Source: Thelonectria olida (lineage: Eukaryota > Ascomycota > Sordariomycetes > Hypocreales > Nectriaceae). From it: a DNA stretch of 46,329 nt. The stretch covers positions 1 through 46,329 of the forward strand of contig JAGPYM010000104.1 in the NCBI GenBank assembly GCA_020736575.1, written 5' to 3'. Made by a program: the position numbers and the translations under genes. Under the pieces are notes generated by a model. It was not told the DNA's origin and did not search any database. It saw nothing but the letters and a program-made list of their open reading frames with translations. This document shows, one piece after another, positions 20,212-33,100 of the stretch (positions are counted from its first letter, which is position 1; each line of letters starts with the position of its first letter).

Positions 20212-22077
20212 TCAGAACAATTCAAACACAGCCATGGAATCGCAATTCTCCATAAACTCTCCATCCATGATACCATAAATGTAGGCCTCCCCGATAACAT
20301 AATACCCCCCTCGCGAATCAGCCCGCTGCCTCAAGACAAAAGGTGTGCTGCCCCCAAACAATAAAACAACCACATCCCCGGGCTCGACATTGCTTGGGCC
20401 CAGTCCGACGTACCCTTGGCCAGATGCAACAGGCCTTGTCATGTAGTTATATCCCATGCAAGACTGGTATGAATAAGTCGTAGCCTTTAAGTCACTGTCC
20501 ATCACCTTGGATGCCAGAGCTAGGAATTGTTGCTTCGAGCGCTCTGTTGCCCGAACGAAGTACGGGCTCGACTCGGGGAGCTCCTTGTCTCCAATTGGTA
20601 TACGCCATAGTGCATCCATCTTCTTCTCCTCTGGGTATCGAGATTTCTCCAAGAAGCCCATGAGTTCCCTCATTATTGTAAGGGAAGCATTCTGGTCAAA
20701 GCTTTGGTCGGAATCCGCTTTCCAGACCGAGCCGGATTCTGTAATGACATCCACGAGAACTCCCTGGAGACGTACAGTCCCTGGTGTGATAATATCCGTT
20801 TTCTCTGAGGTCGTTTGGCATTTGACACCGCTAGCCTTGAATAGAGGCGTTCCAGTGTCTTCACTCCATGGGTTCCAGATTGGAAGTGCCCAGTTCGGAA
20901 CCCAGGAAGGTGAACGGAGTTGTTCGGATCGACACCACTTCAATACGTTGGTATACCCCTGGCGCAACAATGCCCTTGCTGTGGCCTCGTAGGCTTCTTC
21001 CACGCTGTTTTTGTAATTCACCTCGAGTCCCAACTCGCTCATATCGCTTGCAAGGCCTGACAAGCCCCATATCTTGTCACGCGGGTCCTTACAGCACAGA
21101 ACATGCATTGATGGACGAATATACGACTGCTGGAGAAGTCGATACAGTGGTTCTGGCCCCTTGGTTCGATACGACCGCCGACCTGAAAGAGCAAAGCCAA
21201 CTGCGTCACCGCAAACTGCAGTTTTCTGGAGGTCCCATGGAGACTCGGCAGCCATGAGTTCTTGCTCCGAGAAGGGACCTGGGATTCGTGTGATTCTGCC
21301 TGCTCTGTACTCAACAACCTCCCAGGATATCAACAGGCTGTAGAAAATAACGAGGGCGTGAAAATACTCGACTGTGGTCATGTATTCTCCACATAGGACA
21401 GTCGTGTCTCTGGCCAGTGTGATTTCCTGTTTGACCCAGACTCGAGTGAAGTAGGACCTGTTCGTGAGCGTTGCGAACGCTACGCGAGGTAGGCGCTCCT
21501 CTATCCGATCAACGTCACCCTCACAGTCGGTCGCCTTCTTCATGAGCTTCAGCAATGCATCTCTTGTTTTGACGAGCTCTGCATCGTCGCCCATGTCGGG
21601 CCATGCAGCAAAATTCTCAGGACGAAGATTGAGAATCCCAGCATCCACAGCTGCTTTGCCGTATGTGGCGATGCCCTTCATGGCCTGATCGCTGCCGTCG
21701 GTGCTAGTACCAAGCCAGATAAGGACCTTTGACGCCTGGCGGTAGACTCGCGCCATGCCCTGGACCTGGCGCGACTTCTCCTCGTCATCAAGTTGATTGA
21801 TGCACAGCGCATCAATCCAAATTTTTGTGCCCACAAACTCACCCAGATGTTGGAGACAGTCGTGGAGACTTGGTGTTACGTTGAGATATGAGTGTCCGAT
21901 GTGTACGCGTCTTGAGAAGACAGGATCGCCCCAGGTGTAGGAGAGGGCATTGTAGACTGGCTCCGAGTCCAGGGAGACATGCTCAACGTTGAAGATAATC
22001 TCCGGTTTCACTGAGACGAGATGCAGGACACGAATCGAGCCTGCGCCGAGGTATTCATATTGATAGTGGCCAGTCAT
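20212..22077 (-). CDS. HET (heterokaryon incompatibility) domain protein
   Basis: An intronless 621 aa protein. The open frame extends upstream to 22113 only via GTG; the first ATG, at 22077, gives MTGHYQYEYLGAGSIRVLHL, the usual HET-protein beginning. The three HET signature blocks are present: YNALSYTWGD at 42-51, KIWIDALCINQ at about 85-95 and VYRQASKVLIWLG at 111-123. The remainder is the variable C-terminal region. HET proteins mediate allorecognition-linked cell death on hyphal fusion, though most paralogues have no assigned partner. No NACHT/WD40 or GLIB domain was recognised. It lies in tandem with the MetAP2 gene 569 bp upstream. The frame is clean throughout and shows no RIP-type stop. 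Confidence 0.92.
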   Translation of the reverse strand: MTGHYQYEYLGAGSIRVLHLVSVKPEIIFNVEHVSLDSEPVYNALSYTWGDPVFSRRVHIGHSYLNVTPSLHDCLQHLGEFVGTKIWIDALCINQLDDEEKSRQVQGMARVYRQASKVLIWLGTSTDGSDQAMKGIATYGKAAVDAGILNLRPENFAAWPDMGDDAELVKTRDALLKLMKKATDCEGDVDRIEERLPRVAFATLTNRSYFTRVWVKQEITLARDTTVLCGEYMTTVEYFHALVIFYSLLISWEVVEYRAGRITRIPGPFSEQELMAAESPWDLQKTAVCGDAVGFALSGRRSYRTKGPEPLYRLLQQSYIRPSMHVLCCKDPRDKIWGLSGLASDMSELGLEVNYKNSVEEAYEATARALLRQGYTNVLKWCRSEQLRSPSWVPNWALPIWNPWSEDTGTPLFKASGVKCQTTSEKTDIITPGTVRLQGVLVDVITESGSVWKADSDQSFDQNASLTIMRELMGFLEKSRYPEEKKMDALWRIPIGDKELPESSPYFVRATERSKQQFLALASKVMDSDLKATTYSYQSCMGYNYMTRPVASGQGYVGLGPSNVEPGDVVVLLFGGSTPFVLRQRADSRGGYYVIGEAYIYGIMDGEFMENCDSMAVFELF

Positions 22078-22645
22078 TTTGTCCTGTGTCCTTGGTAGGA
22101 AAAGACGAGACACTGGAATACGGCCAAGTCAACGAGGGTCAAGCAGCGGGGTACTGAGCTGGAATGAGGGTGAGGATTTTCTGATGCCTGATGTCCAACA
22201 CAAAGCTGCAGCCAAATAGACGCTAGCTAGAACGAGACCCGTGTCAGCGCCACTCGAGAGCAGCAGTAGTCTAGAGCATATCGAATCTAGCGCGGCTCAT
22301 TGAGAATCTTGGCTACCAAAGCTGCTTCCAAGAGACGAGAGCAGGCGGTGATAAGCAGGCACTACAAATCTCCAAGGCCACGCAAATTGACAGGTTCGAA
22401 GACGCGTGTTGTATTTGCACGGAGAAGTGCATCAAAAAAGGCGGACTAACTAACTAGACTATTCAATGAAGGTGGTGAATGTAAACGCAGGTGTGTTGAA
22501 GCCGAGCGACCATATTGAGGCAGTGTTGAAGCAGCCATGTTGCAGGACTGAAGCGCCTTCTCGCGCGGTGTTGAAACCGTCCTGAATCTGTGTTGAAAGT
22601 GCAAGCCATTTAGCAATTTCTCATTTGGTCAAAGAAGCACTTCGA

Positions 22646-24314
<1,669 letters not shown>

Positions 24315-26316
24315 TCCGACATGAACGGTGAGTCTTCAGTTTCAAGGTGGGTGGCGTGTTAGATGAAGGGCGCGATGTCGACGTCAGCACCAGTGTGACA
24401 ACCAGGGAGGCGGTCAAACGCGGCAGAATGATGATGCAAGAGTCGGCTTGTCAACCAACCATGCGTGTTTATCCAGGGCATGATATCCGCAAATCAACGG
24501 GATGCTCAACCCAAGAGATGCCATCGCCAACTGGATCGTAATCCTTTGTTTGATACACGGCTAATGCTAGTAGCATGGATACGTAGTGTTGACTTTATAA
24601 TAGGTATGACTACATGCAGCCTAAAGCTGCTTGAACAAAAACGATGACGCCGTTCTAATTGCCTAAAACGGGGAGCAGTCGTGCCCCAACTCCTCCGGAG
24701 TATCTACCCGAGACCACGGCGTTCAGATCATTCGCAGTCCTCAAAAGCCCGCTACAGAAGTGATATACCTCCAGACTATGCCTGACCCTGATTATGAAAC
24801 TCCAATGTTTTTCTCTACACTGCCCCAAATCTCAAATTAAAAAAAACGACAGCCATCTTGGATTTATACAATGCCATGGGAATCTCCACCATGACGGACA
24901 CAGTGTTGAATTTGAAATCACTACACAGTTCAACGGGTTTGAAATCTGAAACGATTGAGATAGGAACAAGTATACCAATACTAATATATGGACACATTTG
25001 AATTGCATGGTTCTCCCCATCCCAGGTAGATAGGGACTGTTAGGAGGCGGATTCTCATTTCAACAGGGACCTCGGCGAGATAATGTCTCTTGACCATGTA
25101 AAAGATACGTGATAGAGAGGGCTTTTCGATTTCAAATGTGACGCCTTTTGAAAGATCCAAAAGGTGGCATTGAGGCTGCCAAGAAAAGAGATGGATACAA
25201 CCTTCGCGGAGGCTCGTTTTGCGTTGGGTCCTGTGGTAATAAGCTAGAAAGATATGATAGAATGACCGGCTCCAACGTGTCAACCCAGATCTGGGGCCGG
25301 GATAGAAATTTATAATATAACATAGAAAAGTAGTTGATAGTCTCCTTATCTGCATTTGCTTCATCCAATGCAAGATAGTTGAGCAATGAATTATTAGTGA
25401 GAGAATCGCTGGTGACTACAATACTACAAAAAGTGAGTGACAATGGTACTCATAACAACAATAGCCACTGCTAATGGCGGAAAGTCCAACTGCGCCACAG
25501 CAAACATCTGGATGAAGCCGCCTGCCGACTGGACGACGGCCGTCACCGATGCCGATCCCTAGTACAGTGAATCTCGTCCCGATGCAGATCTGCCACAGCG
25601 GCAGCACCACTCTCTGGTCCGCCAACTACTGGGAGACGACTGACCAGTGGTCGGGAGCTTGCGTGTAGCCATGTACGAACCAACGAAGCCAGAACAATTG
25701 TCCCCAGGACGGGCGCAGACATGAGACTATTGGCCCAAAGCTGGTCGACATCCTTGCACCACGTCTTTGCACATCTCGATTTAGCAATTTCAGCAGTAAT
25801 ACGACTCAGCATTGATCTTTTGCCGTCCTATCCACCGCCAAGTGAAGATCTACGAATGAAGAAAGGTCTCGAACCTGGTTCTTCCCCGCAGTGGCTTGGG
25901 GCTATCGAAAGCCCTTTGCTGACTGGAGCGGGCCGTGCCGTCACTGCCGGGTCGGTAGTTGCAGCTATGCCCCTCGCGGGGATATGGGCATCAACTGTGA
26001 GACATTGGAGCCAATTCGGGTGTCCAACTGATCATCTTTAGGTTTTGTGGCTGGCTGAGGTTGGCGGTAAAGTTACACGCCGGGTGTACGAATGGCTCTG
26101 GAGCGTTCGACACGTTACAAAGCGGACTTGTGGCTGGCTCAGGCAGCAGCGCATTTGTTGAGGCGGCATAAACATTACAGTGTTGGGAAACGAGCTGACG
26201 GAACCACACTGGCTGCAATTATCCAGCATCAGAGAGGGCTTTTGAGGCCGCATTTCATCTTAGATTTAGTTGAGTGCTGGAATGCTGGAATGCTCTCCCG
26301 TCTGGACTTACTAGCC

Positions 26317-26328
26317 CGGAGTATTCCG
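26317..26328. promoter_or_regulatory. CGG-N6-CCG palindrome, possible Zn2Cys6 factor site
   Basis: CGG AGTATT CCG, an inverted pair of CGG half-sites with 6 bp spacing, the geometry used by Ppr1/UaY-type binuclear zinc-cluster regulators. It sits 25 bp before the TATA-like box and 122 bp before the FAD oxidoreductase ATG. The site is seen; its use is inferred. Confidence 0.4.
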
Positions 26329-26352
26329 AGAGAGATTGTCGAGAACTATACC

Positions 26353-26358
26353 TATAAG
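26353..26358 (+). promoter_or_regulatory. TATA-like box of the FAD oxidoreductase gene
   Basis: TATAAG at 26353, about 92 bp before the ATG, followed by a pyrimidine- and CA-rich leader. The spacing suits a fungal core promoter. Confidence 0.45.
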
Positions 26359-26449
26359 AGGAGGGCCACTCGCATCCTAATTTCTATCATCATCCTCTCC
26401 ATCAAACACTTTACTCAGTTGTCTTGTTTTGCTCTTTCAACACATAACC

Positions 26450-28153
26450 ATGGCTCTCCATATCGAGGGACTCCAAGGGATGCAATACTCTCGCAAGGGC
26501 TCCCAGTTTGAAGAATCATCCTACAGTTTCTTCAACCAGCAGTATGCAACCTCGTCCTACCAAAAAGAGCATGACATGAACCCCGCCCTCATTGTTCAGC
26601 CCAAGGGTGACGACGATGTCGTCAAGACTGTGAAATGGGCCATAGACAGCAAAGTCTCCATTGCTGTCAAGAGTGGTGGTCACCAGTACAGTGGTGCCTC
26701 GTCAGCCGGCGGCAACAATATCCAAATCGATCTCACCAACACCTACAAGGACTTGATGGTTCTTCCATCTGACAAAGTTCCACCCAACAGAGCGATGGTG
26801 TACGTCGGTGTCAGTAACCAGCTCCAGGACTTCAACGCCTATCTCGGACACAATGGACTCTTTGTTCCTCACGGACAATGCGCCTATGTTTGCACCGGTG
26901 GGCACGGTCAGACTGGTGGTTACGGCCAACTTGGCCGTAGCTTCGGCCTCCTCGGTGATCATATCAGGTCCATTCGCCTAGTAAACTCCGAGGCCAAGAT
27001 CGTAGAGGTCAGCAAGGACGTCAATCCCGATCTTTTCAACTCCATTCTTGGAGGTAGTCCCGGCAACTTTGGCATCATAACACACTACGTGATTGAGGTG
27101 TTCCAGGCCAAGAGCTACATGGGAACTGTTGCCGGTACCAACGGATTCAAGGGGCCACATTGGATGAAAGGGCTCTTCGTCTACAACGCCAACATCCTCA
27201 AGAAGCTACTCAACATTGTCGCAAAAATGTCCGACGATGCTAAGTTTCCTCGAGGCTACGACCTTTGTGTTAGCGTTCTTAGCACCGACTTCCCGGTCTC
27301 GGTGCTGTTCCCCTCGTTGCAGGATGACAATGTCTTTCAAAAGATTAAAGACAAGGCCTTGGAGATCGTTGGGGATGAGGTGCTCGACTTGATCAACGGA
27401 AAGTTCCCTGCCGTCATTGTGGTTTACGCACAGTGGTGCCCAATTACCAAGGAGGACAAGTATGACAAGTCAGTCGATGCTTGGTTCCAGCAGTTCCGTG
27501 ATCTCAAGAAGGTCGATCACTTCCTTCTTCTGCCCGAGGACGATGCTGATATGGCCACGATAACGAAGAAATGGATCTTCCCCAAGCGACGAGAGTTCGA
27601 TCAACCTTACGTCAAGCGTACCTACGCCACAAACTCCAGGACCCTCTCTAAGGACGGTTGGGTCGATGCTGTGGTGGGCCGCCTCAACCTGATCTACGAC
27701 CCGCAGCAAAAGCTTGACGACAGCAAGACTAAGAAAGAGGGAGAAGTCTATGACCACTGCAAGCTTTCAGTGCAGATCCAAGGCTTTGGAGGTGACAACT
27801 CTCAGTTCTACGCCAACAGGAACAACGGCACATCCTACAGCTGGAGAGACTCGACAGTTGTGCAGACCCTGGACTGCTTCCACGATGAGGGTGACCAGTA
27901 CCGTCAGTACGCTGTAGAGTGGCAAAAGAACAACGATGCCCTCATGATTGGCCCTAACAGCCCCTTCAGTAAGCAGGACAAACGTGTGCTCTGGGGCTCC
28001 TGGGGTGACTGGGACATGTCGAAGCCAGAGGTTTGGAAGGCCTATTATGAGAATGAGGCCAAGTACCAGAAGCTTGGCAAGCAAAGAGGCATTGCTGACC
28101 CTAAGGGAACCTTCACTGCAAACCCGTTCGCTGTCACCGCGATCAAGGAGTAA
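26450..28153 (+). CDS. BBE-like FAD-linked oxidoreductase
   Basis: An intronless 567 aa protein. The open frame begins at a TTG at 26429, but the ATG at 26450 has a strong context (accATGg) and is chosen. FAD_binding_4 region: SGGHQYSG at 75-82, where His78 is positioned for covalent FAD attachment, then GQCAYVCTGGHGQTGGYGQLGRS from 142, where Cys144 is the candidate second (cysteinyl) flavin link of berberine-bridge-type enzymes. GSPGNFGIITHYVIE follows. The typical BBE C-terminus with a late YxN motif is not obvious (the closest is AYYENEAKYQKLG). No signal peptide is seen, so it is probably intracellular. Such enzymes oxidise alcohols, sugars or secondary-metabolite intermediates and are frequent in fungal metabolite clusters. 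C-ending codons are strongly preferred, suggesting good expression. Intact. Confidence 0.93.
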   Translation: MALHIEGLQGMQYSRKGSQFEESSYSFFNQQYATSSYQKEHDMNPALIVQPKGDDDVVKTVKWAIDSKVSIAVKSGGHQYSGASSAGGNNIQIDLTNTYKDLMVLPSDKVPPNRAMVYVGVSNQLQDFNAYLGHNGLFVPHGQCAYVCTGGHGQTGGYGQLGRSFGLLGDHIRSIRLVNSEAKIVEVSKDVNPDLFNSILGGSPGNFGIITHYVIEVFQAKSYMGTVAGTNGFKGPHWMKGLFVYNANILKKLLNIVAKMSDDAKFPRGYDLCVSVLSTDFPVSVLFPSLQDDNVFQKIKDKALEIVGDEVLDLINGKFPAVIVVYAQWCPITKEDKYDKSVDAWFQQFRDLKKVDHFLLLPEDDADMATITKKWIFPKRREFDQPYVKRTYATNSRTLSKDGWVDAVVGRLNLIYDPQQKLDDSKTKKEGEVYDHCKLSVQIQGFGGDNSQFYANRNNGTSYSWRDSTVVQTLDCFHDEGDQYRQYAVEWQKNNDALMIGPNSPFSKQDKRVLWGSWGDWDMSKPEVWKAYYENEAKYQKLGKQRGIADPKGTFTANPFAVTAIKE

Positions 28154-28986
28154 ATTAGGCTAGAAGGTTACGTTTAAAAAGAAACGAACAATGAGATGAG
28201 ACCAATTCACATGAACTTTGAAAATTCTCCGAATTGTGAAGATATACCATATTGGCAACATGGAACAATGAGCATTCCATATTTATGCTTGCTTTGTTCT
28301 TTTCTTGACATCAAGCACTTCCTTCGAGAAGGCGATGACCAGCTTTACTCCTGGCGCCCTTGTACCTACCAATGCGCCGATAGGGACTCTGGCAACTCCT
28401 CGCATTTGGCACCCAGCTTAAACACAAGCATCCATGATGCCATTCAACAGACGACGGGCCCCTCTAGATCATTGAGATCCAACCATACCACTGCCAGCCT
28501 TAGGGAGGCGGCGGTATATCAGTTAAAAGTCAGAAAACCTCAAGCAGTATTCAGTCGGGGCCCCAGGCTTGACCACCAAGTTAGGAGCAATATATGATGC
28601 GTTTGGCGTGATGCAAGTGTTCCAGCAGGGGCGTCTCCATGTTCTCTGTTTGATGATGTGGCAAGAAGGGGATGAAGGGTGAGACACCTGTGAAGGAACT
28701 CCGAAAGAGTAACATAGTTGAGTAAATAGCCAGGTGCTTTCGGCATCAATAGGTGAACATCTTGACATAACAGCGTCCCTACTTCAAGCCAACCGACAAT
28801 GGACAACAAACACCCAATCGCGTCATACATAGCTCAAAGGTCAGGGAGTAGATAAACATCAAAGTTTGCCTCCTGTGAAAAAGAGGGCATTTTGTTATTA
28901 ACTCTAATCTGCCGATGCCCTTCAGGCATTTCTTTCATCAAGAGCATCCGTCCCTCTGGTAACACCATTTATCGCTCTAGGCGAGG
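28154..28986. other. Convergent intergenic region
   Basis: Lies between the 3' ends of the FAD oxidoreductase (+) and 2EXR (-) genes, so terminators of both should be here. Open frames of 80-130 codons occur on both strands with no known motif. Confidence 0.5.
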
Positions 28987-30150
28987 CTAAGCAGGCTCCG
29001 TAGTCACTTGTGCGCTGCCATCCCCATCTATGTGGCATTTAATCGTATCTGTCCGTGCTGCACTATGACCGCTATCAAAAGTGAAACCGACCGAACAACA
29101 TGGCCCGCACCATTGCGAAACCTGCGTCGTGAACGTCCACGCAAGCTCCCGATCAAGAACCAATCCTTGTGCTCGCAAACACGTTTCCAAGTCTGTCTTT
29201 TTGGTCCTATGGAAACTGAAGCTCAGAGGGCTATTGCGGCAGCTCTGGCACCAGGCAATGTAGTCATGGTTGAAAGTGAGGCGGATTTGAGTCTTTAAGA
29301 GGATTGGTTTTTGATGATCCCTGATCGCTCTGATGATGCGCGTCAAGAGAGTCTTCAGGTCTGATACGTCTGATTCGTCAATGCGTAATTGAAGTTCTCT
29401 CAACGAAGGAAAGTCTTGCAATACTTTCAAGTCCAAGTTGTCCCTGAACCACAGATGATAGTCTCGGAATAGGCGTGCTCGAGAGATGTGTTCGACATTG
29501 GCTGTTCTGAGCGGCGAGCTGTCATAACGTGGCCATGGGCGTGTTCCAGATCTCGTCATAAAGGACCGCCAGAGAAATTGCCTGCGAAATACATTCCCTG
29601 AGTATAGAATTTGAGTGCCTTCTTCATTAATCTGACGGCAAGTGGCGAGGATCTGGGGATGAAGCCAGTAGGATGGGTCGTAGTACTCAGGGCCTAAGAG
29701 ACGAAATCCACTTGACTCCGGGCAAATGACGGGGAAGCCATTTGAGATAAGAAGATGACGGTAAACAAATAGCCTAATCTCGACAGGAACGGTCATGAAT
29801 GATATTTGAGGTTGTTTTTGGTGATTCCCGATCATGTTGGCAGTGGTTGTTTCAACATCATCTGGTGAGTCAGAATAGTCGATCGGAGGCCTTCGTACAG
29901 CTACATCGCCCTCTAGATTTACCAGACGGCACTGGCTTCTGTATCGCTTTGAGAAGTTTGGTGTCTTATCGTTTCTGGGACAGCTTGAGAGCGCCTTTGT
30001 GAAGAATGCTTGAAAAACATCTTGGCCGATATCATCGAGGTCTGACTTGACCCATTCTGTTTCCCCGGTGGGAAATAAGGGATTGAGATCTCTCTCGGGC
30101 TCCTCAAAACAGAGGTATCCATTTCTGAGCGTGAGGAAGCACTGTGGCAT
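28987..30150 (-). CDS. 2EXR / F-box-like protein
   Basis: An intronless 387 aa protein. The open frame begins with TTG at 30207; the first ATG, at 30150 (MPQCFLTLRNGYLCFEEPERD), is preferred. At residues 119-134 it has MTVPVEIRLFVYRHLL, the F-x-x-L/V-P-x-E-I-R-x-x-I/V-Y motif of the fungal 2EXR family. It is followed by LHPQILATCRQINEEGTQILYSGNVF, also standard for that family. The N-terminal 110 residues and Cys-rich C-terminus (WCQSCRNSPL, WCGPCC) are not recognised. The family resembles F-box adaptors but has no proven function. No lesions are seen. Confidence 0.82.
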   Translation of the reverse strand: MPQCFLTLRNGYLCFEEPERDLNPLFPTGETEWVKSDLDDIGQDVFQAFFTKALSSCPRNDKTPNFSKRYRSQCRLVNLEGDVAVRRPPIDYSDSPDDVETTTANMIGNHQKQPQISFMTVPVEIRLFVYRHLLISNGFPVICPESSGFRLLGPEYYDPSYWLHPQILATCRQINEEGTQILYSGNVFRRQFLWRSFMTRSGTRPWPRYDSSPLRTANVEHISRARLFRDYHLWFRDNLDLKVLQDFPSLRELQLRIDESDVSDLKTLLTRIIRAIRDHQKPILLKTQIRLTFNHDYIAWCQSCRNSPLSFSFHRTKKTDLETCLRAQGLVLDRELAWTFTTQVSQWCGPCCSVGFTFDSGHSAARTDTIKCHIDGDGSAQVTTEPA

Positions 30151-32656
30151 TGTGGCTTTCAACTGGTACGGATGATGCAAGGGGCGATTCTTCGACACGA
30201 CTGGCAATCCAGATCCCCCCGCGGCAGTGTTAAATTAGGCAGAAGCCGGCCTCGGAATAACTCATATCCCACCACGATGAGGGAGTCTCTACAGATGCAA
30301 CCAATAGGAAAAGGAGCCTGCATTATTTTCGGCATCAACATTCTGGAAATGGAACTGGTTATGAGGGGGTTTGCTTTATCACCAAGACGAGCCTCACTCA
30401 ATCAAAAACCCCATTCGTGTTCTGTCTTCTCTCTCAACCAGCGCGTCGACTGCTCCACGCTAGTAAATGCCACGCGCACATTGCACTGCAATAGACCAGG
30501 CCCAGTTGCTAGTTAATATCATCTTGACCTCAAACCATTTACTGTCCAGTCTTTTCTTCCTTCGCGATCCAATATTGCAGCGGGGTTCTCCGCCCCTCGA
30601 CAGCGTCTTCATCGACGCCCACGTGCTGTGCGACCAGAATCGAAGATCTGACCGTTGTATGGAACATCGTAAGGAAGAACACGACGGCAGCCTCAGATTT
30701 AAGAAGTGGCACCCGATTGATCATACCTAGGAGCTAGTATGGCAACTCTGCCCTAGGTAAATCCGAAACGCCATCATCAGGTCCATCGTAGAGCAGTGGC
30801 GGTGGGACTGGCAATGCTCATCCTATCCTGGAACCCGATTTGTGGTCATCAAAGCAGGCAGTCCCTTCACCAGCGATCTACCCTTTTTAATTGATAGCGG
30901 AAGAATTAGCACGTTGGGCCACAGGGACGATGTCTCCTCTGAACACGCTTGCCATGTCCCTGACAAGAGAGACTACGTAGTTCCCATTGGTGAAGGCTGT
31001 ATTCACATCCAGCACTCTCACCACATTTAATAGATGAGTCAAATTATAATGAACGGATGCCTTCGGGATTGGTATCTATAATATATGCGCCCTGATGTTG
31101 TAAAAAGTAATCATGATTCGACAAGGGGTTGGTAAGACCAATTCAATAGCTTGGCTTTTCTGAAGACAGAACAAAGCCCCAATCACGAGTTATCCAAAGA
31201 TAAGAGATACAGCATCAGAGCAATTGAGACCGTGTAGCAACTAATGCCCCAATAGCGATGGCCGCCTGGGTCTTAGCGTCGATTCTCTTGTTAAAACTGT
31301 GTCAGTCTTCCAGGCCTTAAACAACCGACACCCCATGAGTTAGAGGGGCCGGCTGAGCCTCTTCCGGGGTCGCTCTGATGGGTTGGAGTAAGCTTAATGG
31401 CTTTGAACAGATAGGATTATGTGTTTGGACGATTATCCTTACAGATAGTTGTGTCGTTATATTTCGGTCAATATTCACCACCGAGCCGCGCGACGACATC
31501 CCTCGGGCTTCTAAACGACCGGCGGCTATTGTTCCATTCTTCAGGAAGTGATTTTCCCGGCATGGCAAAGTTAGCCCAACCCTCGTAGCAGTTTGGATGC
31601 TACTCACTGACTGTGGCAATAGCCAATCGTTCTGGGGTGACATGATGGTTGCGACCGGCGCAAGGCCCAGCCGTATTCCTCAGCAGTCAATGAATATCGA
31701 GAACCTTACTGCACACGTTCAATTTTGTCTCCAGGTGGATGCGAAGAGGCGACAAACAAATTACGGCCAAAATGAAAACGGAGTCAGGAGCTAAATCAGC
31801 GGTAGATCAACGCATCCCAACCCTCCGTCGAGGAAGCTTGAGTGCGACATCATCAAAAGTCAGCCCGTCGCTTGGCTCTACAAAGGAAAGCATACTTTCC
31901 TGAAGTTATTCAGGCGTGCGGCCGAGATTCTCCCTATGCATCTGAAAGTCCTAGCTGCAAATTGAGAGCGTACTTACGTTACTGCTAAATACTACCTATG
32001 TGTGTGCAGGTGAGGCCTCTAACTGCTTTCCTCCAACATAGGCACTGCATCCGCCCGATTTCAATCACACTCGACGATGGGATTCTTTTACATGTACGGT
32101 GTTGGTCGTAGGTGGAATGTTAGAGATTTGCTGCGCGCCACCCCGGACATTGTCACCAAGCCATTGAAGTCATGTCCAAAGCAAGCAGAGAACTTTTGTG
32201 AAATTTGGGATTGTAAGTCAGGGACTTTTGGCAAACGACCTCATACTATCAACAGAGGAGCCAAAGAAGGAGGAGCAACCGGGAGCTGCAAGGGAACTAG
32301 GCAAGGGCCCTTGCAGCACTCCACGTCTCCTAGCTAACCTTGGCAACAGCGATATGGATAGCCTCACTTTTTCCCATTGCTACACTCGTGAGGCAAACCC
32401 TTGGTTTGATTATTAGATGGAAAATGTTTGGGCCAGTTGTTTATTTTATAAACTATAATATAATGACGTAGCTATTCCTATATATGAGGCCTAAATTTTA
32501 TGTAATTTATAGCGTTCCTGCCTGGTCTTAAGCCCTATATATAGCAGTTTTACATAACAGCAACGGCTTTATTAAACTAACCTTGAGAAAATAGAGGAAT
32601 ATACACTTCAGGTGCCGGTTCCTATTGCTCTTTCTTTGACAGAAATGGCACCCTCG
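30151..32656. other. 2.5 kb gene-poor region
   Basis: Contains the 2EXR promoter at its left edge. Frames up to 115 codons overlap on both strands; none has a start context, motif or splice extension I can support. From about 32420 the composition becomes AT-richer (ataatataatgacgtag, ctatatatagc), suggesting an old, mildly RIP-affected insertion. Confidence 0.45.
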
Positions 32657-33100
32657 TTAGCTCGCCCCTGTTGAATTTATTGGCTGGCCCTGGTTAACTT
32701 GTTCGTAGCCAAGTTTGTCCTGTTTTGTGCTAGCGGGCTCTTTGTTTTGTTGTGAAAGAATTCGTTGGTTGCTCAATGCTACCTGACGAAGGTGTCCCTC
32801 CTCTTGGGGTTTATCTAATAAGCTGTTACTACTCGATTGACTCTTTAAAGCTAAAGAGAAAGTTTTTCCAAAAAGGGAAACGCAGCTTTTTCCATTACCT
32901 AACATTCCACCCAGATCTCAAAGTAAGTTATTAGTCAAGCCTTCAGATTCTTCACGGAGGTTTTCCTCGAGGTCTTCCTCATCTTGCTGCCAAGACATCG
33001 AGTCTCCGTCAAGGTCCGTGGGATCCCGTCGGGTTCGGTCTCCGTGGGTTGATCTCATCCATGGGTCGATACCTAGTTTCGGTAGCACCAGGTTAGCCCA
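32657..33100 (-). pseudogene. Relic open frame, unknown protein
   Basis: A minus-strand frame stays open from about 33100 to 32657 except for a single TGA at about 32924-32926 (CGA to TGA would be RIP-type). Upstream part: LGIDPWMRSTHGD, then an acidic QQDEEDLEENLREESEG. Downstream part: Gln/Ser/Asn-rich, beginning GMLGNGKSC. Upstream extension is closed by several stops. I do not recognise it; a transposon-encoded gag-like or accessory fragment is possible. Low support. Confidence 0.25.

Larger units (their letters stand above)
24315..26449. other. 2.1 kb between MetAP2 and FAD oxidoreductase, no supported gene
   Basis: The two genes diverge, so both promoters lie here. Overlapping open frames on both strands at 24981-25443 and 25543-26041 have no recognisable motifs, no consistent extension by splicing and no clear coding bias. 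They are left unannotated. The region just upstream of the FAD gene carries the two sites listed next. Confidence 0.5.

Noticed and set aside
24981..25443. Minus frames with EVPVEMRIRLL resembling the 2EXR motif
   Set aside because: The motif is partial, lies near the end of the frame and lacks the following family blocks.
30539..30724. Possible ankyrin-repeat fragment (GVDEDAVEGRRTPLQ) on the minus strand
   Set aside because: A single weak match to the repeat consensus, no second repeat and no gene context.
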